The notes under the pieces: generated by a model
Database searches by the model: none
What the model was told of the DNA's origin: nothing
The model's input: only the letters and a program-made list of their open reading frames with translations
Translations under genes and position numbers: made by a program
Part shown: in pieces, positions 1-11,093 of the stretch
Layout: every line of letters begins with the position of its first letter
Position numbering within the stretch: the stretch's first letter is position 1
From: Sciurus carolinensis
Taxonomy: Eukaryota; Chordata; Mammalia; Rodentia; Sciuridae
NCBI RefSeq assembly: GCF_902686445.1
Contig: NC_062228.1
Coordinates: 66,258,648 to 66,322,647 of the forward strand
Direction of reading: 5' to 3'
Length of the DNA: 64,000 nucleotides

Positions 1-140
1 TTCTTCTCGTTTAGCTTTGGTTATACATAGAGTCTATCTGAGAGAATCAAAGAGCCTGGCGGGAACAGTGACCTGCAGCCTGTCAGCAGGAGGCCCTGGC
101 ACAAGGGAGAGCCAGGTCAACCTGGGAAAGAATCGGTTAT
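1..140. other. Unclassified left-edge sequence
   Basis: Ordinary-complexity sequence before the simple repeat begins. No domain, splice-site pair or repeat family was recognised. The short open frame here runs straight into the TCTA repeat and has no coding signature. Confidence 0.4.
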
Positions 141-900
141 TATCTATCATCTCTCTATCTATCATCTGTCATCTGTCTATCATCTATCATCTACCTATCA
201 TCTAATCTATCATCAATTAATCTCTATCTAATCATCTATCTATTTATCTAATCTATCATCTATCATCTATCTTATCTATCATCTATCAATCTATCTATCC
301 ATCTATCATCTAGCTATCATCTATCATCTACCTAAAATCTAAACTATCATCTATCATCTATCTATCTAATCTATCATCTATCTTATCTATCATCTATTAA
401 TTATCTAATCATCTATCTATCTAATCTATAATTTATTTAATCTATCATCTATCTATCATCTATTAATCTATTTAATCATCTATATAATCTATCTTATCTA
501 TCATATATCTAATCTATCTAATCTATCTTATCTATCCAATCTATCTAATTATCATCTATATATCTTACCTATCATCTCTGATCTAGCTATCTAATCTATG
601 TATCATCTATGTATCTTATCTATCATCTATCTAATCTATCTAATCTATTGATCTATCACCTATCATCTATCTCATCTATAATCTATCTAATCTATCATCT
701 ATCTATCATCATCTATCTATCATCTATTTATCATCTATCTAATCTATCATGTATCTATCATCTATGTAATCTATCATCTATCATCTATCTACCTATCATG
801 TACTATCTAATCTATCATCTATTCATTTATCTAATCTATCATCTATCCATCTATCATCTATCTAATCTATCTTATCTATCACCTATCATCTATCTATCCA
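141..900. repeat. Imperfect TCTA/ATCT simple repeat
   Basis: About 760 bp made almost wholly of ATCT, ATCA and TAATCT words in irregular order, e.g. CTATCATCTATC. It is an interrupted tetranucleotide microsatellite. Open frames across it reflect the low-complexity pattern, not coding. Confidence 0.95.
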
Positions 901-1430
901 TCTATGAATTATCTACCCACCCATCCATCTATCACCTGTCATCTATCTGCCCATCCATCTATCACCTGTCATCTATCTACCCATCCATCTATCACCTATC
1001 ATCTATCTACCCATCCATCACCTATCATCTATCTACCCATCCATCTATCACCTGTCATCTATCTATCTACCCATCCATCCATCACCTGTCATCTATCTAC
1101 CCATCCATCCATCACCTGTCATCTATCTACCCATCCATCCATCACCTGTCATCTATCTATTTGCCCATCCATCACCTGTCATCTATCTATCTGCCCATCC
1201 ATCTATCTGCCTATTACCTATCTATCTACCCATCCATCCATCACCTGTCATCTATCTACCCATCCATCCATCACCTGTCATCTATCTACCCATCCATCCA
1301 TCACCTGTCATCTATCTATTTGCCCATCCATCACCTGTCATCTATCTATCTGCCCATCCATCTATCTGCCTATTACCTATCTATCCACCTATCAATCATC
1401 TATCTACCCATCCATCCATCACCTGTCATC
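901..1430. repeat. TCTA-derived minisatellite with a 159-bp higher-order copy
   Basis: The simple repeat changes into longer units built on CCATCCATCACCTGTCATC and CTATCTAC. The block 1063-1225 recurs without a visible mismatch at 1222-1384, an offset of 159 bp. This indicates a recent unequal exchange or replication slippage of a multi-unit block. The frame of about 360 codons through it is an artefact of unit length. Confidence 0.9.
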
Positions 1431-2060
1431 CACTCACCTCCAGCCAGCGGCTACTCAGGGAGGTGGAAGACTGTGGTCACGGTCTCCTTTTCCTTTTCTC
1501 CTCTGCAGGACAATCCAGACTCAGCCTCCCAGGGCCGCGGGGCCGCAGAGGCCAGAAACCAGCCGAGGACGCGGCTCCGCCTGATTCCGAACCCTGCAGC
1601 CACGCTGTGGCCTCTCCTTGTCCCCTCGTCCCGGTGGCCTGGCCCCACGGGCTCGCCTGGCAGGAACCAGCCCCGCTCAGGAGCCGCGGCGGCCTGAGCT
1701 TCCCAGGGCTGGCGGAGCGTCCCTTCCGCTGCCTCCCGTCCTCCCACCCGGGGCAGAGACCACGCCGCCTCTGCAGCCGGACAGTGGAGGTTGGATGTCC
1801 CCCTCGGAGAGTGCAGCTGGCGTCCCCTCCCCAGTTAGAGACCTCGCCCAGGTTCCCGCCTGGGCGTTTCCGCCCAAGGCTCTAGACTTGCGCACCTGTC
1901 CCGCCGAGTCCGGCTTCAGTCCCGGCGAGTCGCCCTCAGGGGTCAGCGCTGCGGACGAGACCAGGCGGACCAGGCAGCGGACACGCCTGGTCTCAGATTC
2001 AGAGCCACCGGGTTCCATCGCCCGGTCCTCCCGCAGCATTTCCGCCTGACTGCCTTGCTG
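1431..2060. promoter_or_regulatory. CpG-rich island, possible promoter or first exon
   Basis: Composition changes abruptly from the AT-rich repeat to GC-rich DNA dense in CpG, with dozens of CpGs between about 1530 and 2045. Near 1485-1508 a pyrimidine-rich run ends in CTGCAG, resembling a splice acceptor. Open frames exist on both strands, which is expected of GC-rich DNA, and none shows a recognisable domain. It may be an unmethylated promoter, the CpG-rich LTR or 5' end of a retroelement, or an exon of an unseen gene. Orientation cannot be fixed. Confidence 0.45.
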
Positions 2061-2804
2061 AGCACAGCTGGACAAGCTTTTCTTTTTAACTCTGGACAGC
2101 GAACGCACCAGGCTTAAGGCCACACTTAAAATTCCCTTCTCTTCCTCTTCATGAGCTTCACACGCGGGCTTCACAGGAGAAGGGGCCGCACTCCGCAGAT
2201 TTCCTCCTTCTGCAGCCTCTCAGCAGTTCCCTTCAGGCGCCAAATATGGGGTGTCTTCCAGCCCAGCGGGGTGAGGGAAAGGGTTTCCGTCGGAGGGATG
2301 AGCCGGCTGTAGATCAACCATTGAGAAACCCATTTAATAGAATAGCCACAGGAGACAATGACCTTTTTTAAATCAAAGGGGGCGTGACGGACTGAGCCAT
2401 GACAGATCTGGCTCTACCCAAGATGGGGAGCCCACCTTCCCTGTTTACAGTCCTGCAGGTGAAGGGGCCCAGGAGGAGCTGCTTCTGTGAGGACAGGATG
2501 GGTGGACTTGGGGAGTCACTCGCTCCAGGTCATGCCAGCAGGACCAGCACAACCCCAGTGGTGAGCCACTGCCTGGAGGCCACATGCCTCAGGCGATCTG
2601 GAACAATCTCTCCATGATCCCCAGTTCCTGGGAGCCGGATTTCCGTGTCTGACAGCTCACCTGGTTTTAATTGCTGGTCATAGATGGCTGCCCACACCAC
2701 CCCAGATCCTATTTCCCAGAAGTTACTACCTTTAACATGAGGTAGAAGAAATTCCAGGCATTTTCACAGATACACAGAAAGAATGAAGGGAGACTTGGGT
2801 AGTA
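2061..2804. other. Unassigned sequence between CpG island and L1 piece
   Basis: Mixed-composition sequence with scattered CpGs up to about 2400. I see no coding domain. It may continue the element or gene that owns the island, but nothing fixes this. Confidence 0.3.
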
Positions 2805-2819
2805 GGTATAAACCCTTTA
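2805..2819. repeat. Target-site duplication, left copy
   Basis: The 15-mer GGTATAAACCCTTTA is repeated exactly at 4549-4563. It brackets the L1 piece and shows that the piece entered as one insertion. Confidence 0.9.
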
Positions 2820-2854
2820 TTTGGTTTATTGTTTCCTTCATTTCAAGGATTTCT

Positions 2855-2855
<1 letters not shown>

Positions 2856-2886
<31 letters not shown>
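2856..2886. repeat. (T)31 homopolymer inside antisense L1 ORF1
   Basis: Thirty-one consecutive T. Homologous L1 copies have a short A-run of about nine at this point in ORF1, so this is an expansion within the element and not its poly(A) tail; L1 sequence continues on both sides. Confidence 0.85.
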
Positions 2887-2887
<1 letters not shown>

Positions 2888-3853
2888 AGAATCTCTTATC
2901 TCTTCGCTGAAATGAACTTTTGCTTCCTGCAGGTGCTCTTTCAACTGCTTATTGGTATTATCATTCATTGCATTTGCTCTCTTATCTCATCCTTTGCTTT
3001 GAGAATCATCTTAATCATGTATAATCTGAAGTCCTTTTCTGACATTTCTTCTAACATACTGTCATTGGATTCTATTAATACAGAATCTAGATTTGTTTGG
3101 ATCATTTTCTTCCCTTGTTTTTTCATGTTGTTCGTGTATCTTCCCCTCTAGCAGTGCAGATCTGGGGTATTGCAGATTTCCCCCTATAGGCTTATAGTGG
3201 CCCTATAGGTTTCCAAAACCTTTTCTTTAAGGGGAGATCAATATTAGCAGTGCCCAATTCAGACACTATGCAATCCTAGACCAAATAGCCCCTATGAGGA
3301 CAATAACAATATTGTCACAATAAACAGAATGAGTTCAAATATTATCTTCAGTAAAACAAACAGATTTGCAATAAGGTCTGCAGTTTCTGATGGAGGACAA
3401 AGGATGCAGAGGGATGTAGAATGTGGCTGTTAATGGGATAAGAAAAGATTATACATAAGTTCTAGATAATAGAAAGGGTGAGAGTGTAATCAAAAGAAAT
3501 TGGTTGTTAGCATGCAAAAAACGGAGAAAGACTCTGAGGGAACAGGTAAACAAAGGGAAAAGAGAGCAAGAAAAGTAAAGAAATAAAAAATTAAAAATTT
3601 TTAATAAGGAGAAGAAAGAAAATCTACAGTATAACAGTCATATAGTATTCAAACCTTTCAGTCTTTAGTAGCCTGATGCATGAGAGGTACCTGACAATGA
3701 GCTTCAAGTCTCCAGCAGGCGTCTCAGGATGAGTTTTGCCCCACCTAAAGATTGGAGCTACAACTTCCAGGATTATCCAAGATGGCCACTCTGGCTTCCA
3801 AATGTGTTGGCAAATGGGGAGCTGCAGCTCAGGGTGTGGACGTGGTCAGATGG

Positions 3854-4120
3854 AGGTCCTGGAGGTGTGATGCGGTTGGTCAGGCAGGGGTCCTGGAGGT
3901 TGGGTGTGCTTGGTGTGGTTGCAGGATCCTGGAGGCTGGGTCCAATCAGTTGGTCTGGGGTCCCGGTGATAGGGTGCAGTCAGTTGTTCTGGGGGTCCTG
4001 GGGGCAGCGAGCAGTCAGTTGATGTGAGATCCCCAGAGGCAGGGAGTGATCGGTCAGGCTGAGGGATCCTGGAAACGGGACTCAGTCAGTCCGGCCAGGG
4101 ATCCTACGGGACCTGGCTGT
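3854..4120 (-). repeat. About 35-bp tandem units in the L1 5'UTR
   Basis: Seven to eight diverged units begin with GG(A/G)TCCTGGAGG and contain a GCAGTCAGTTGGTCTGG-like core, spaced about 35 bp apart. Related units occur in plus orientation near 40030-40140 in the second L1 5' fragment. They probably form the repeated promoter of an older L1 subfamily. Confidence 0.65.
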
Positions 4121-4548
4121 TGTCTCAAAATGGCGGCAGCCACGTGTAATCAAACCTGCAGGTACTGTGACAGAGAACTTCCAGGCAACAGCAGGCAGCT
4201 GGCGCTCCACTGGCGGTCGGCGATCAGTTTGCTGACTGTTGTCAGACGATCAGGGAGGTGACCCTTGGGCGCTGCATGATGGATATGTGTAAGACAGGCG
4301 ATGGACAGGCAAGAGGCAGGCAAATGGCGGATGATAGGTGTCTGACAGTGAGCAATCTGCACTCAAAAAAAGTGTCGATATGCTGGCAGACTGCAGATGA
4401 TCACAGTAGACAAATGGGGTAAACAGCAGGGGATCGATAAGCAGCAAAAACTTCCTCACCAAGAAACAAATATCCTCTGCTTGAAACCGGAGTTATGGAG
4501 CAACAAGGAACACAGCCTCCCTCTACTCTGCCATCTTGGGTCTCTCCT

Positions 4549-4563
4549 GGTATAAACCCTTTA
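4549..4563. repeat. Target-site duplication, right copy
   Basis: Exact second copy of GGTATAAACCCTTTA (see 2805-2819). Confidence 0.9.
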
Positions 4564-4587
4564 AACAGAATGTGACCCAGAAGAAAC

Positions 4588-4774
4588 TGGACTCAGTGCA
4601 GGGATGTAATCCCAGCGCTGAGACAGGAGGATTCCAAGTTCAACACCAGCCTCAGCAATTTATCAAGGGCCTAGACAACTTGGAAGACACATCTCAAAAT
4701 AAAGGGCTGGGGATGTGGCCCAGTGGCTAGGTGCCCCTGGGTTCAATCCCCAGCGTTCCCCTCCCGCCACAAAA
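4588..4774 (+). mobile_element. B1-dID type composite SINE
   Basis: The left half resembles 7SL/B1 (GGGATGTAATCCCAGC ... GAGACAGGAGGATTCCAAG). The right half is ID-like (GGGCTGGGGATGTGGCCC ... GGTTCAATCCCCAGC). It is diverged and has only a degenerate tail. The fused structure is characteristic of squirrel-related rodents. Confidence 0.85.
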
Positions 4775-4847
4775 GAATGTGGCCAAGTAGGATGTGAATC
4801 CAAGTCATGTTTCCTTCTGTGTTCACTCCTGCATTCCCCCGACCTAG

Positions 4848-5016
4848 AGTTGTTTCTCAACTTGAGCATCACTGTTGTTTGGGGCTGGATAACCTTCACT
4901 GGGAGGTCTGGCCTCTACCCTGGCAGGGACATCTTTGAGTTGTGACAATCAATAGTCCACAGACATTTCCAAGTGTTCCCCTATAGGACAAAACTGTGAC
5001 CAACTGAGAACTGCTG
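4848..5016 (+). mobile_element. MER5A-like non-autonomous hAT DNA transposon
   Basis: The core GGGCTGGATAACC, the stretch GGCCTCTACCC, GTTGTGACAA and a closing CAACTGAGAACTGCTG match the MER5A layout, with near-inverted ends (TTTCTCAAC / CTGAGAA). It is an ancient eutherian relic with no coding capacity. Confidence 0.8.
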
Positions 5017-5027
5017 ACTTAGAAGAC

Positions 5028-5090
5028 TGAGAATGCAGTATACCATAGATGCTCAAAAAATGTTTGTTGAATATATTAAATGACTGGAAA
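5028..5090 (+). mobile_element. Short L2-like LINE 3' end relic
   Basis: The phrase ATAGATGCTCAAAAAATG followed by TTTGTTGAATA resembles the conserved 3' end of L2 elements. It is only about 60 bp, so assignment is tentative. Confidence 0.4.
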
Positions 5091-5423
5091 AAAATCAATG
5101 GGTAAACTTGTAAGTAAAACAAACTTCAGCTGTTCTTGGTCATTTCACATTCCCAGAAAAGGCAGGGAACTGAGGAGCCACACGGGTGAACACAGTTCTG
5201 CACTGCCTCCCACCCAGTGATCCAGTCCCAAACCTCCAGCTGGCTCACATGGCGACACTGACGTGTCCTGGAAGGCATCGCGGACCATGTTAGAGACAGG
5301 TGAACATGCCCACCACGACTCAGGTGGACTCTATAAGTTCAGCCACCATAAGTAACATGACCATGTGCAAAGAGTTCCACGGGGACATTCTTCATGGGGT
5401 GGTTTTACTTAAGCAACATCAAA
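5091..5423. other. No recognised feature before the gap
   Basis: Mixed-composition DNA. The last part (about 5325-5365) contains words resembling the 18-bp satellite that follows the gap, so the array may begin here. No gene is supported. Confidence 0.4.
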
Positions 5424-5623
5424 NNNNNNNNNNNNNNNNNNNNNNNNNNNNNNNNNNNNNNNNNNNNNNNNNNNNNNNNNNNNNNNNNNNNNNNNNNNNN
5501 NNNNNNNNNNNNNNNNNNNNNNNNNNNNNNNNNNNNNNNNNNNNNNNNNNNNNNNNNNNNNNNNNNNNNNNNNNNNNNNNNNNNNNNNNNNNNNNNNNNN
5601 NNNNNNNNNNNNNNNNNNNNNNN
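5424..5623. other. Assembly gap, 200 N
   Basis: Exactly 200 unresolved bases, most likely a fixed-size placeholder. It sits at the left edge of Sat A, so the true missing length is unknown and may be repeat sequence. Confidence 0.98.
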
Positions 5624-8600
5624 TGTGTGTATCCTCTATGTTCTGAGTAGGTTTTATGAATGTATATCTTTGACTTTTTCAGACACTGAACTGCATAGTT
5701 TATATGTTTTTCACAGACTCTGAGACCTGCAAACAAGTTATAGGCTTAGTAGCCTAAATGACCTTAGTAGTATCTATAACCCAAGTTGCTTCTATGAGCA
5801 ATATAGAGTCTATGGCTTATTAACCTCTAGTATTGCATATGTTATGACCTCTGTAACCTCAATGGGATGAGTATATTTGGTGGCCTCCATGCCATCCATG
5901 GCTTAGGTAAACTCTATGACCACTCTAGTCTTTCATGTCCACATACAGTTTATGGCCTCAGGGGTGTAAATGACATGAGTAAGAAATGTGACCTTAGTAG
6001 GCCAAATGACATTATTAGTCCCTATGATCTTCATTGTCTTTATGACCTGAATAAGCACTATGGCTTTCATGACCTCAATAGCCTGAGTAGCCTCTTTGAC
6101 CTGTGCAGTCTCTATGACCTGCATATCCACAAGGACATGAATAATCCCATGATCTGAATATCATCTATATATTGACTAGACTCTATTGCCTGCATACCCT
6201 CTGTGACCTGAATACCTTCTATAAACTGAGTAGTGTCTAAGTCTTGAGTGCCACTTATGAAATCTGAAACCTCTTTGACTTCTGTATTCATTATGACTTG
6301 GGTACCCTTTGTGACCGGCATATACCCTATGACTTGAATAGACTGACCTGAAGAACATCTATGAACTCCAAAGTCTCTTAGCCTCAGTCATCACTAAGAT
6401 TCTCAAAGTCTATAGGCCTGAGTATCCCCTGTCTGAGTGGCATTACTGATCTGCATAATCTCTGTGATCGCATATCCCTGTGACTAACCTATATTTTATG
6501 GTATTAGCCAACACTATGAACTTTTCAATCTGTATGATCTGTATTCCCTGTGTTATCTGGTTTGTCTTGATGACCTTAGTAGCCTCTATTTTATGAATAA
6601 CCAAAATGACCTTAGTTATTCCTCTGAACTACGTAGTCTTTATGACTTTTGTAGCTTCTGTGACCTACATATCTAATGTCCTAGATGACTCTTCTACCTG
6701 TAATTCCTTTATGACCCAAGTAACCTCAATCAACTGAGTAACCTTTATGATCAGGGTGATGCTATGACCTGAGAAGCTTATATGGCCAGCAAAGCCTCTC
6801 TGGCCTATGTGGCCTATAATACCTACAAAGAAGCTTTGAATTGAGCAGTTATTTGTTCTGCAGAGACTCTGTGTCCTCTGTAAAATTTGACATGAGTAAC
6901 CCCAATGACATTAGTAGCCTTTGTGAACTCATGAGGCAATATGATCTGCATAGATTCTGTGACTGAGTACCCTCCATTAGTGATGCAGTCTCTATGTCCT
7001 GAGTATACTCTGTGGTCTGTGTGTCAACTATTGACTTAGTAGCCTCTATGACATGTGTGATTGTTATGATCTGCATAGTATTTGTGGCCTGAAGTTCTTA
7101 ATTTATCTAACCTCTGTTATCATTTAGCTGAATGACAATGGTTTCATCTGTTGTCTTCACATCCTCTATTGCCTGAACAACGTATAAGAACTGGGAAGCC
7201 TCTTATGCATGAGTATTCTCTTTGTTCTGTGTAAATACCATATTATAAGAGTGTCTATGAGTTGAGTAGCCTCTATGGATTGCACAGCCTCTATGGTCTG
7301 CATAACCTCTATGGCCTTGACAGCCTCATTTGACTGAGTGAACTTTATGACCATCTTAACTTCTTGCACCTATGTGGCACAAATGGTCTGAGTATTTTAA
7401 ATAACTTAAGTGGGTTCTATAACCTGTGAAGAGTCTATGACTGATATGGTCTTTATATCCTGATTTGCCAAAATCATGAGAAGACTCTATGACCTGAGAT
7501 GTCTACTACCTGCTGGATCTTTATGACCTAAGTAGTGTCTACGTCCTATATAGCACCTATGACCTGCATAGCATCTATTGGAAGAATAACCTCTATCAAC
7601 TGCATTGACTCCATTGCCTGCATGATCTGTGTTACCTGCATAGACTCTATTGTCTGCACATGTTCTATTTTCTGAGTAACCTTATGGCCTGAAGCAATTG
7701 TATGATTTGAGTCTCCTGTTAGCAGCATAGATTCTATGTCATGTATTGCCGTGTATCCTAAAGGGATGAATAATTTGAGTAGCATATATGAGCTGACCAA
7801 CTTCTGTGGCCTGCATACCTCTTTTTCTTGAGTGAGTCTATGACCTGACTAGCAATCTTGGTGTAGTTTCTATTATTACACTGGACCTGAATAGCCACCA
7901 TAATCTGTATAGCCTCTATGAACTGAGTAACTCTGATGTCCTGCATAGTATCTGTGGCCTGCAAAACCTCTCTTGCCTCTGTACTTTCTGTGATCTGAAT
8001 GGCATCTTAGAACTGAGTAGCCTATGTGACCAGCAAAACCAGTGATCTCTCTAACCTCCATGATCTCTGGTGCCACTCAGACCTGTAAAGAAGTTATGAC
8101 CTGAGTAACAGCTCTGATCTGCATTTCATCTATATGTAACATACATATCTTCTATGACTTGAGCATCTTCTAAGATCTGAGTAACCCTTCAAGTGGCATA
8201 AAGTATGTTGCCTGACTAGTTTCTATTTCTGTGTACCATGTATACATTGATTATCCTCATTGTACTGAGTAACCTTGATAGCCTCTATGAACTATAAAAC
8301 TTAATGACCTTGTTAACCTTTGTGACCTGCATAGTCTTTAAGTTCTGAGCAGATTTTATGACCTTTGTAGCCTTTATGACCTTTCAAAGTTTCATCACCT
8401 GTAAATTATGCTTAGTCTTTAAGTCTGAATTTTAAGTCTTTAAGCCCATGAATTTTCAGGATGACCTCTATCATCTGTATAGGTTATATGATCTGAACTT
8501 CTAAGGAACTTCTAAGACCTGCTAACCCTCTGTGATTGAGTAGGTTATATCACTTGACTAGCCTCTAGGACATGTATGATCTCTTTCCAAATCATTGCCT

Positions 8601-11093
8601 CTATCATCTATATGCTCTCTATGGTCTGTGTAGTTCAAACTAACTTAGCTGATCTTTGACCTGCAAAATCTCCATGACCTAAGTAGTCTTTGGAACCTGT
8701 TTAATTTATATGGTCTGAGTTGATTCATTAAAATTCATAGACTCTATATTTTGTTAAGCTTTTATGAACTTAGTAATCTCTATAAACTCAATAGCTCAAT
8801 AACCTCTGTAGCATTTAAGAACTGTTTTAGCTTTTATGGATATCTCTATGATCTGCAAATACCTATAGAGAGTAGACTTTATGATCATGATTATCACTAT
8901 GAGCTAAGTAATCTAAATGATTTCAGTATCCTATATTAACTCAGTAGCCACAATAAGTTGACTAATATATATATATATAATGAAGTAGATTCTGTGATGT
9001 GGATAGTCTCTATGACCTGAGTAGCCTCTGTGGAGAGTTTGATCTTCATAATCTGCATAACTTTATGGCCCTAAGTAATTTAAATGACTTGAGTAACACT
9101 TATGGCCTTATAGCCCCTATGACTTGTGAAGAATTTATGACATAAATATCTAACATTATTTGAGAAAGGTTTTTTTTATTTTCATAGATTATCCTTCATA
9201 AACCTACTACATTTTATGATCTTTGTTGCATCTGTAACCAAAGTAGACTCTAAGACCCATATAGCTTGTATGGCTCTAATAGTCACTACAATTGACGTAG
9301 CTGGTAACATTTGTGATGCCTCTACGAAGTGAATATCCTCTATAACCTGAAGCCTCTTTAATGAGCCTAGTATCTATGACCTTAGTAGCCTTATTTTCTG
9401 TGAACTCTCAATGACTTGAGTTTCCTCTCTGAACTGTTTATACTTTATGACCAGTATGACTTATAAGACTTGCATAGATTTTATGTCATCTATATGCTCC
9501 TATCTGCATATATTTTCTTATAGTCTATGAACTACATAACTTCTATGGAATTAGTTATTTATGTGACATACATAGCAGCTATCACTTAAGTTTCTTCCAT
9601 GATATTGTAGCACTGAAAACATGTATAAACTATACACCCTGCACATCAACAACCTTCATAGCATTTATGACTTCAGTATTTTTTTTTTACTTCATTAGGC
9701 TGTATGATCTTGGTAAATTCTCTTAATTTCTACTGTCTATGAACTGGGCAGTGTAACCCCTATGACAACTAGATCATATATACCCTACTTATTGCTATGA
9801 ACTTTGTAGCATCTTTAACTGGCATGACCTATGATGCATTACTGTCCTTTGAATCTTCTGTAATCTGGGTCCCTCTACAATCAGCATAACCTCTATTATA
9901 TTGAACAGCCTGATTGGCCTGAATAACCACATGTCATTAGTAGCCTCAATTACAAGAGTAAAACCTATGATCTGCTTAGCTTGCATGTCCTAATTAGTCT
10001 TTATGGCTGAGTAACCAAAATGAACCTAGTAGGACCTACACACTGCATAGCCTCAATGCTCTCCATAGACTACAAGGTCTAAGTATACTCTAAGATTTTC
10101 ACAAATTCTGCATGCTAAATAGCCTCTGTGACCTGCATAGCTTATATGAACACTACAGACTTATTAACTGAGTATGCTCTCAATTTCCATACTCTATATA
10201 GCTTGAGGATACTGTATGACCTGACTCACTTTTATGGTTTGTGTTTCCTTAATGATCTATCTAAGATGTTTGTAGCCTAATTGACCATAGTGGCACTTAT
10301 GACAGTGTATTCTCTATGATTTTGGAAGCCTTTATAATTTAGTAACCTCTAATGCATAAGAATCCTCTATGAAATTTGTAGACTCTATAACCTGATTACT
10401 CTATAGCATGAGTAGCCTATATGACCTTCATAACCCCTATCACCTGCATAGATTCTATGGTCTGATTAGCTTCTATGTTAGCCTCTATGAACTAAGTAGC
10501 CTCCAACATTTTCAAAGACTTTATGACTTGCATATCATCAATTTGATGATGTGTATATCTTGTGTGTGCAACCTGTAAAGCCTCTATGGCCTCCATAGCC
10601 TCTCTGGACTGAGAAGCCTCTATTGCCTGCATACCCTCCAACAGTGGAGTACTCTCTATGAACTGAATGTCTTCTATCACTTCAGTAGAAATTATGGTCA
10701 TATAGCCTTTATAAGTAAATGACTTCTGTAATCTGCTTAGCATTTATGATATGAGCAGTCTCTATGACAAAGTAGCCTAGATTATGTTAATCACCCAATG
10801 ATGTTTTTTATCTGTGTGAACTAAAGAGTTTCTTTGACCTAGTTGTTTCTATGCAACATGTACAACCTATGACCAGCATAGATTTTAAGAACTGTGTAGC
10901 CTCTATGACTTATGTAGTCTCTCTGATCTGCATAAGCATTTATAAATGTATTTGCTGAAAATATTTATTAGTTACTTTGACTGGCATAGTCTATATAACT
11001 TGAGTAAACTCTATGTTGTAGGTGCCTCTATAACCTGAAGTTTCTATGAACTTAGTAGCATCTGTGGTGTGAATCATCTATGCTTCTAAATGT
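5624..11093. repeat. Sat A: degenerate 18-bp tandem repeat, block 1
   Basis: The consensus unit is close to TCTATGACCTGNATAGCC. The 18-bp phase is clear in places: from about 7253 to 7345 successive units read TCTATGAGTTGAGTAGCC, TCTATGGATTGCACAGCC, TCTATGGTCTGCATAACC and so on. Units are heavily diverged, with insertions and deletions, implying an old array of roughly 300 units in this block. Because 18 is divisible by three, the minus strand shows short frames with a six-residue pattern (A-I-Q-x-I-E-like). They are broken by stops and have no independent start context, so they are not genes. Confidence 0.85.

Larger units (their letters stand above)
2820..4548 (-). mobile_element. L1 5' fragment: 5'UTR plus start of ORF1, 3'-truncated
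   Basis: On the minus strand the element starts near 4540 with an L1-type CAAGATGGCAGAG promoter start. It continues through a tandem-unit 5'UTR and enters ORF1; the segment around 2820-3140 is homologous to the ORF1 N-terminus of the L1 at 32.9-33.2 kb. It then stops in ORF1 at 2820 with no 3'UTR and no terminal poly(A). A perfect 15-bp TSD flanks it, so the missing 3' part was never inserted or was lost during insertion. Its 5'UTR is related to that of the plus-strand element at 39.6 kb and differs from the younger L1 at 28-35 kb. Confidence 0.88.

Noticed and set aside
609..1697. Long open frame through the TCTA minisatellite
   Set aside because: Low-complexity repeat translation (Leu/Ser/Ile/His words) running into the CpG island. 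No domain, and a second frame is equally open.
1451..2174. Overlapping open frames on both strands of the CpG island
   Set aside because: GC-rich DNA has few stops. The frames overlap on both strands and lack recognisable motifs.
4046..4462. Small frames on both strands
   Set aside because: They lie within the L1 5'UTR repeat units and lack coding features.
5867..10743. Minus- and plus-strand small frames within Sat A with a six-residue pattern
   Set aside because: A consequence of an 18-bp unit. Short, broken, no start context, and many frames are equivalent.
5624..11093. CRISPR-like array
   Set aside because: Units are directly adjacent with no unique spacers, they are heavily diverged, and the host is a mammal.
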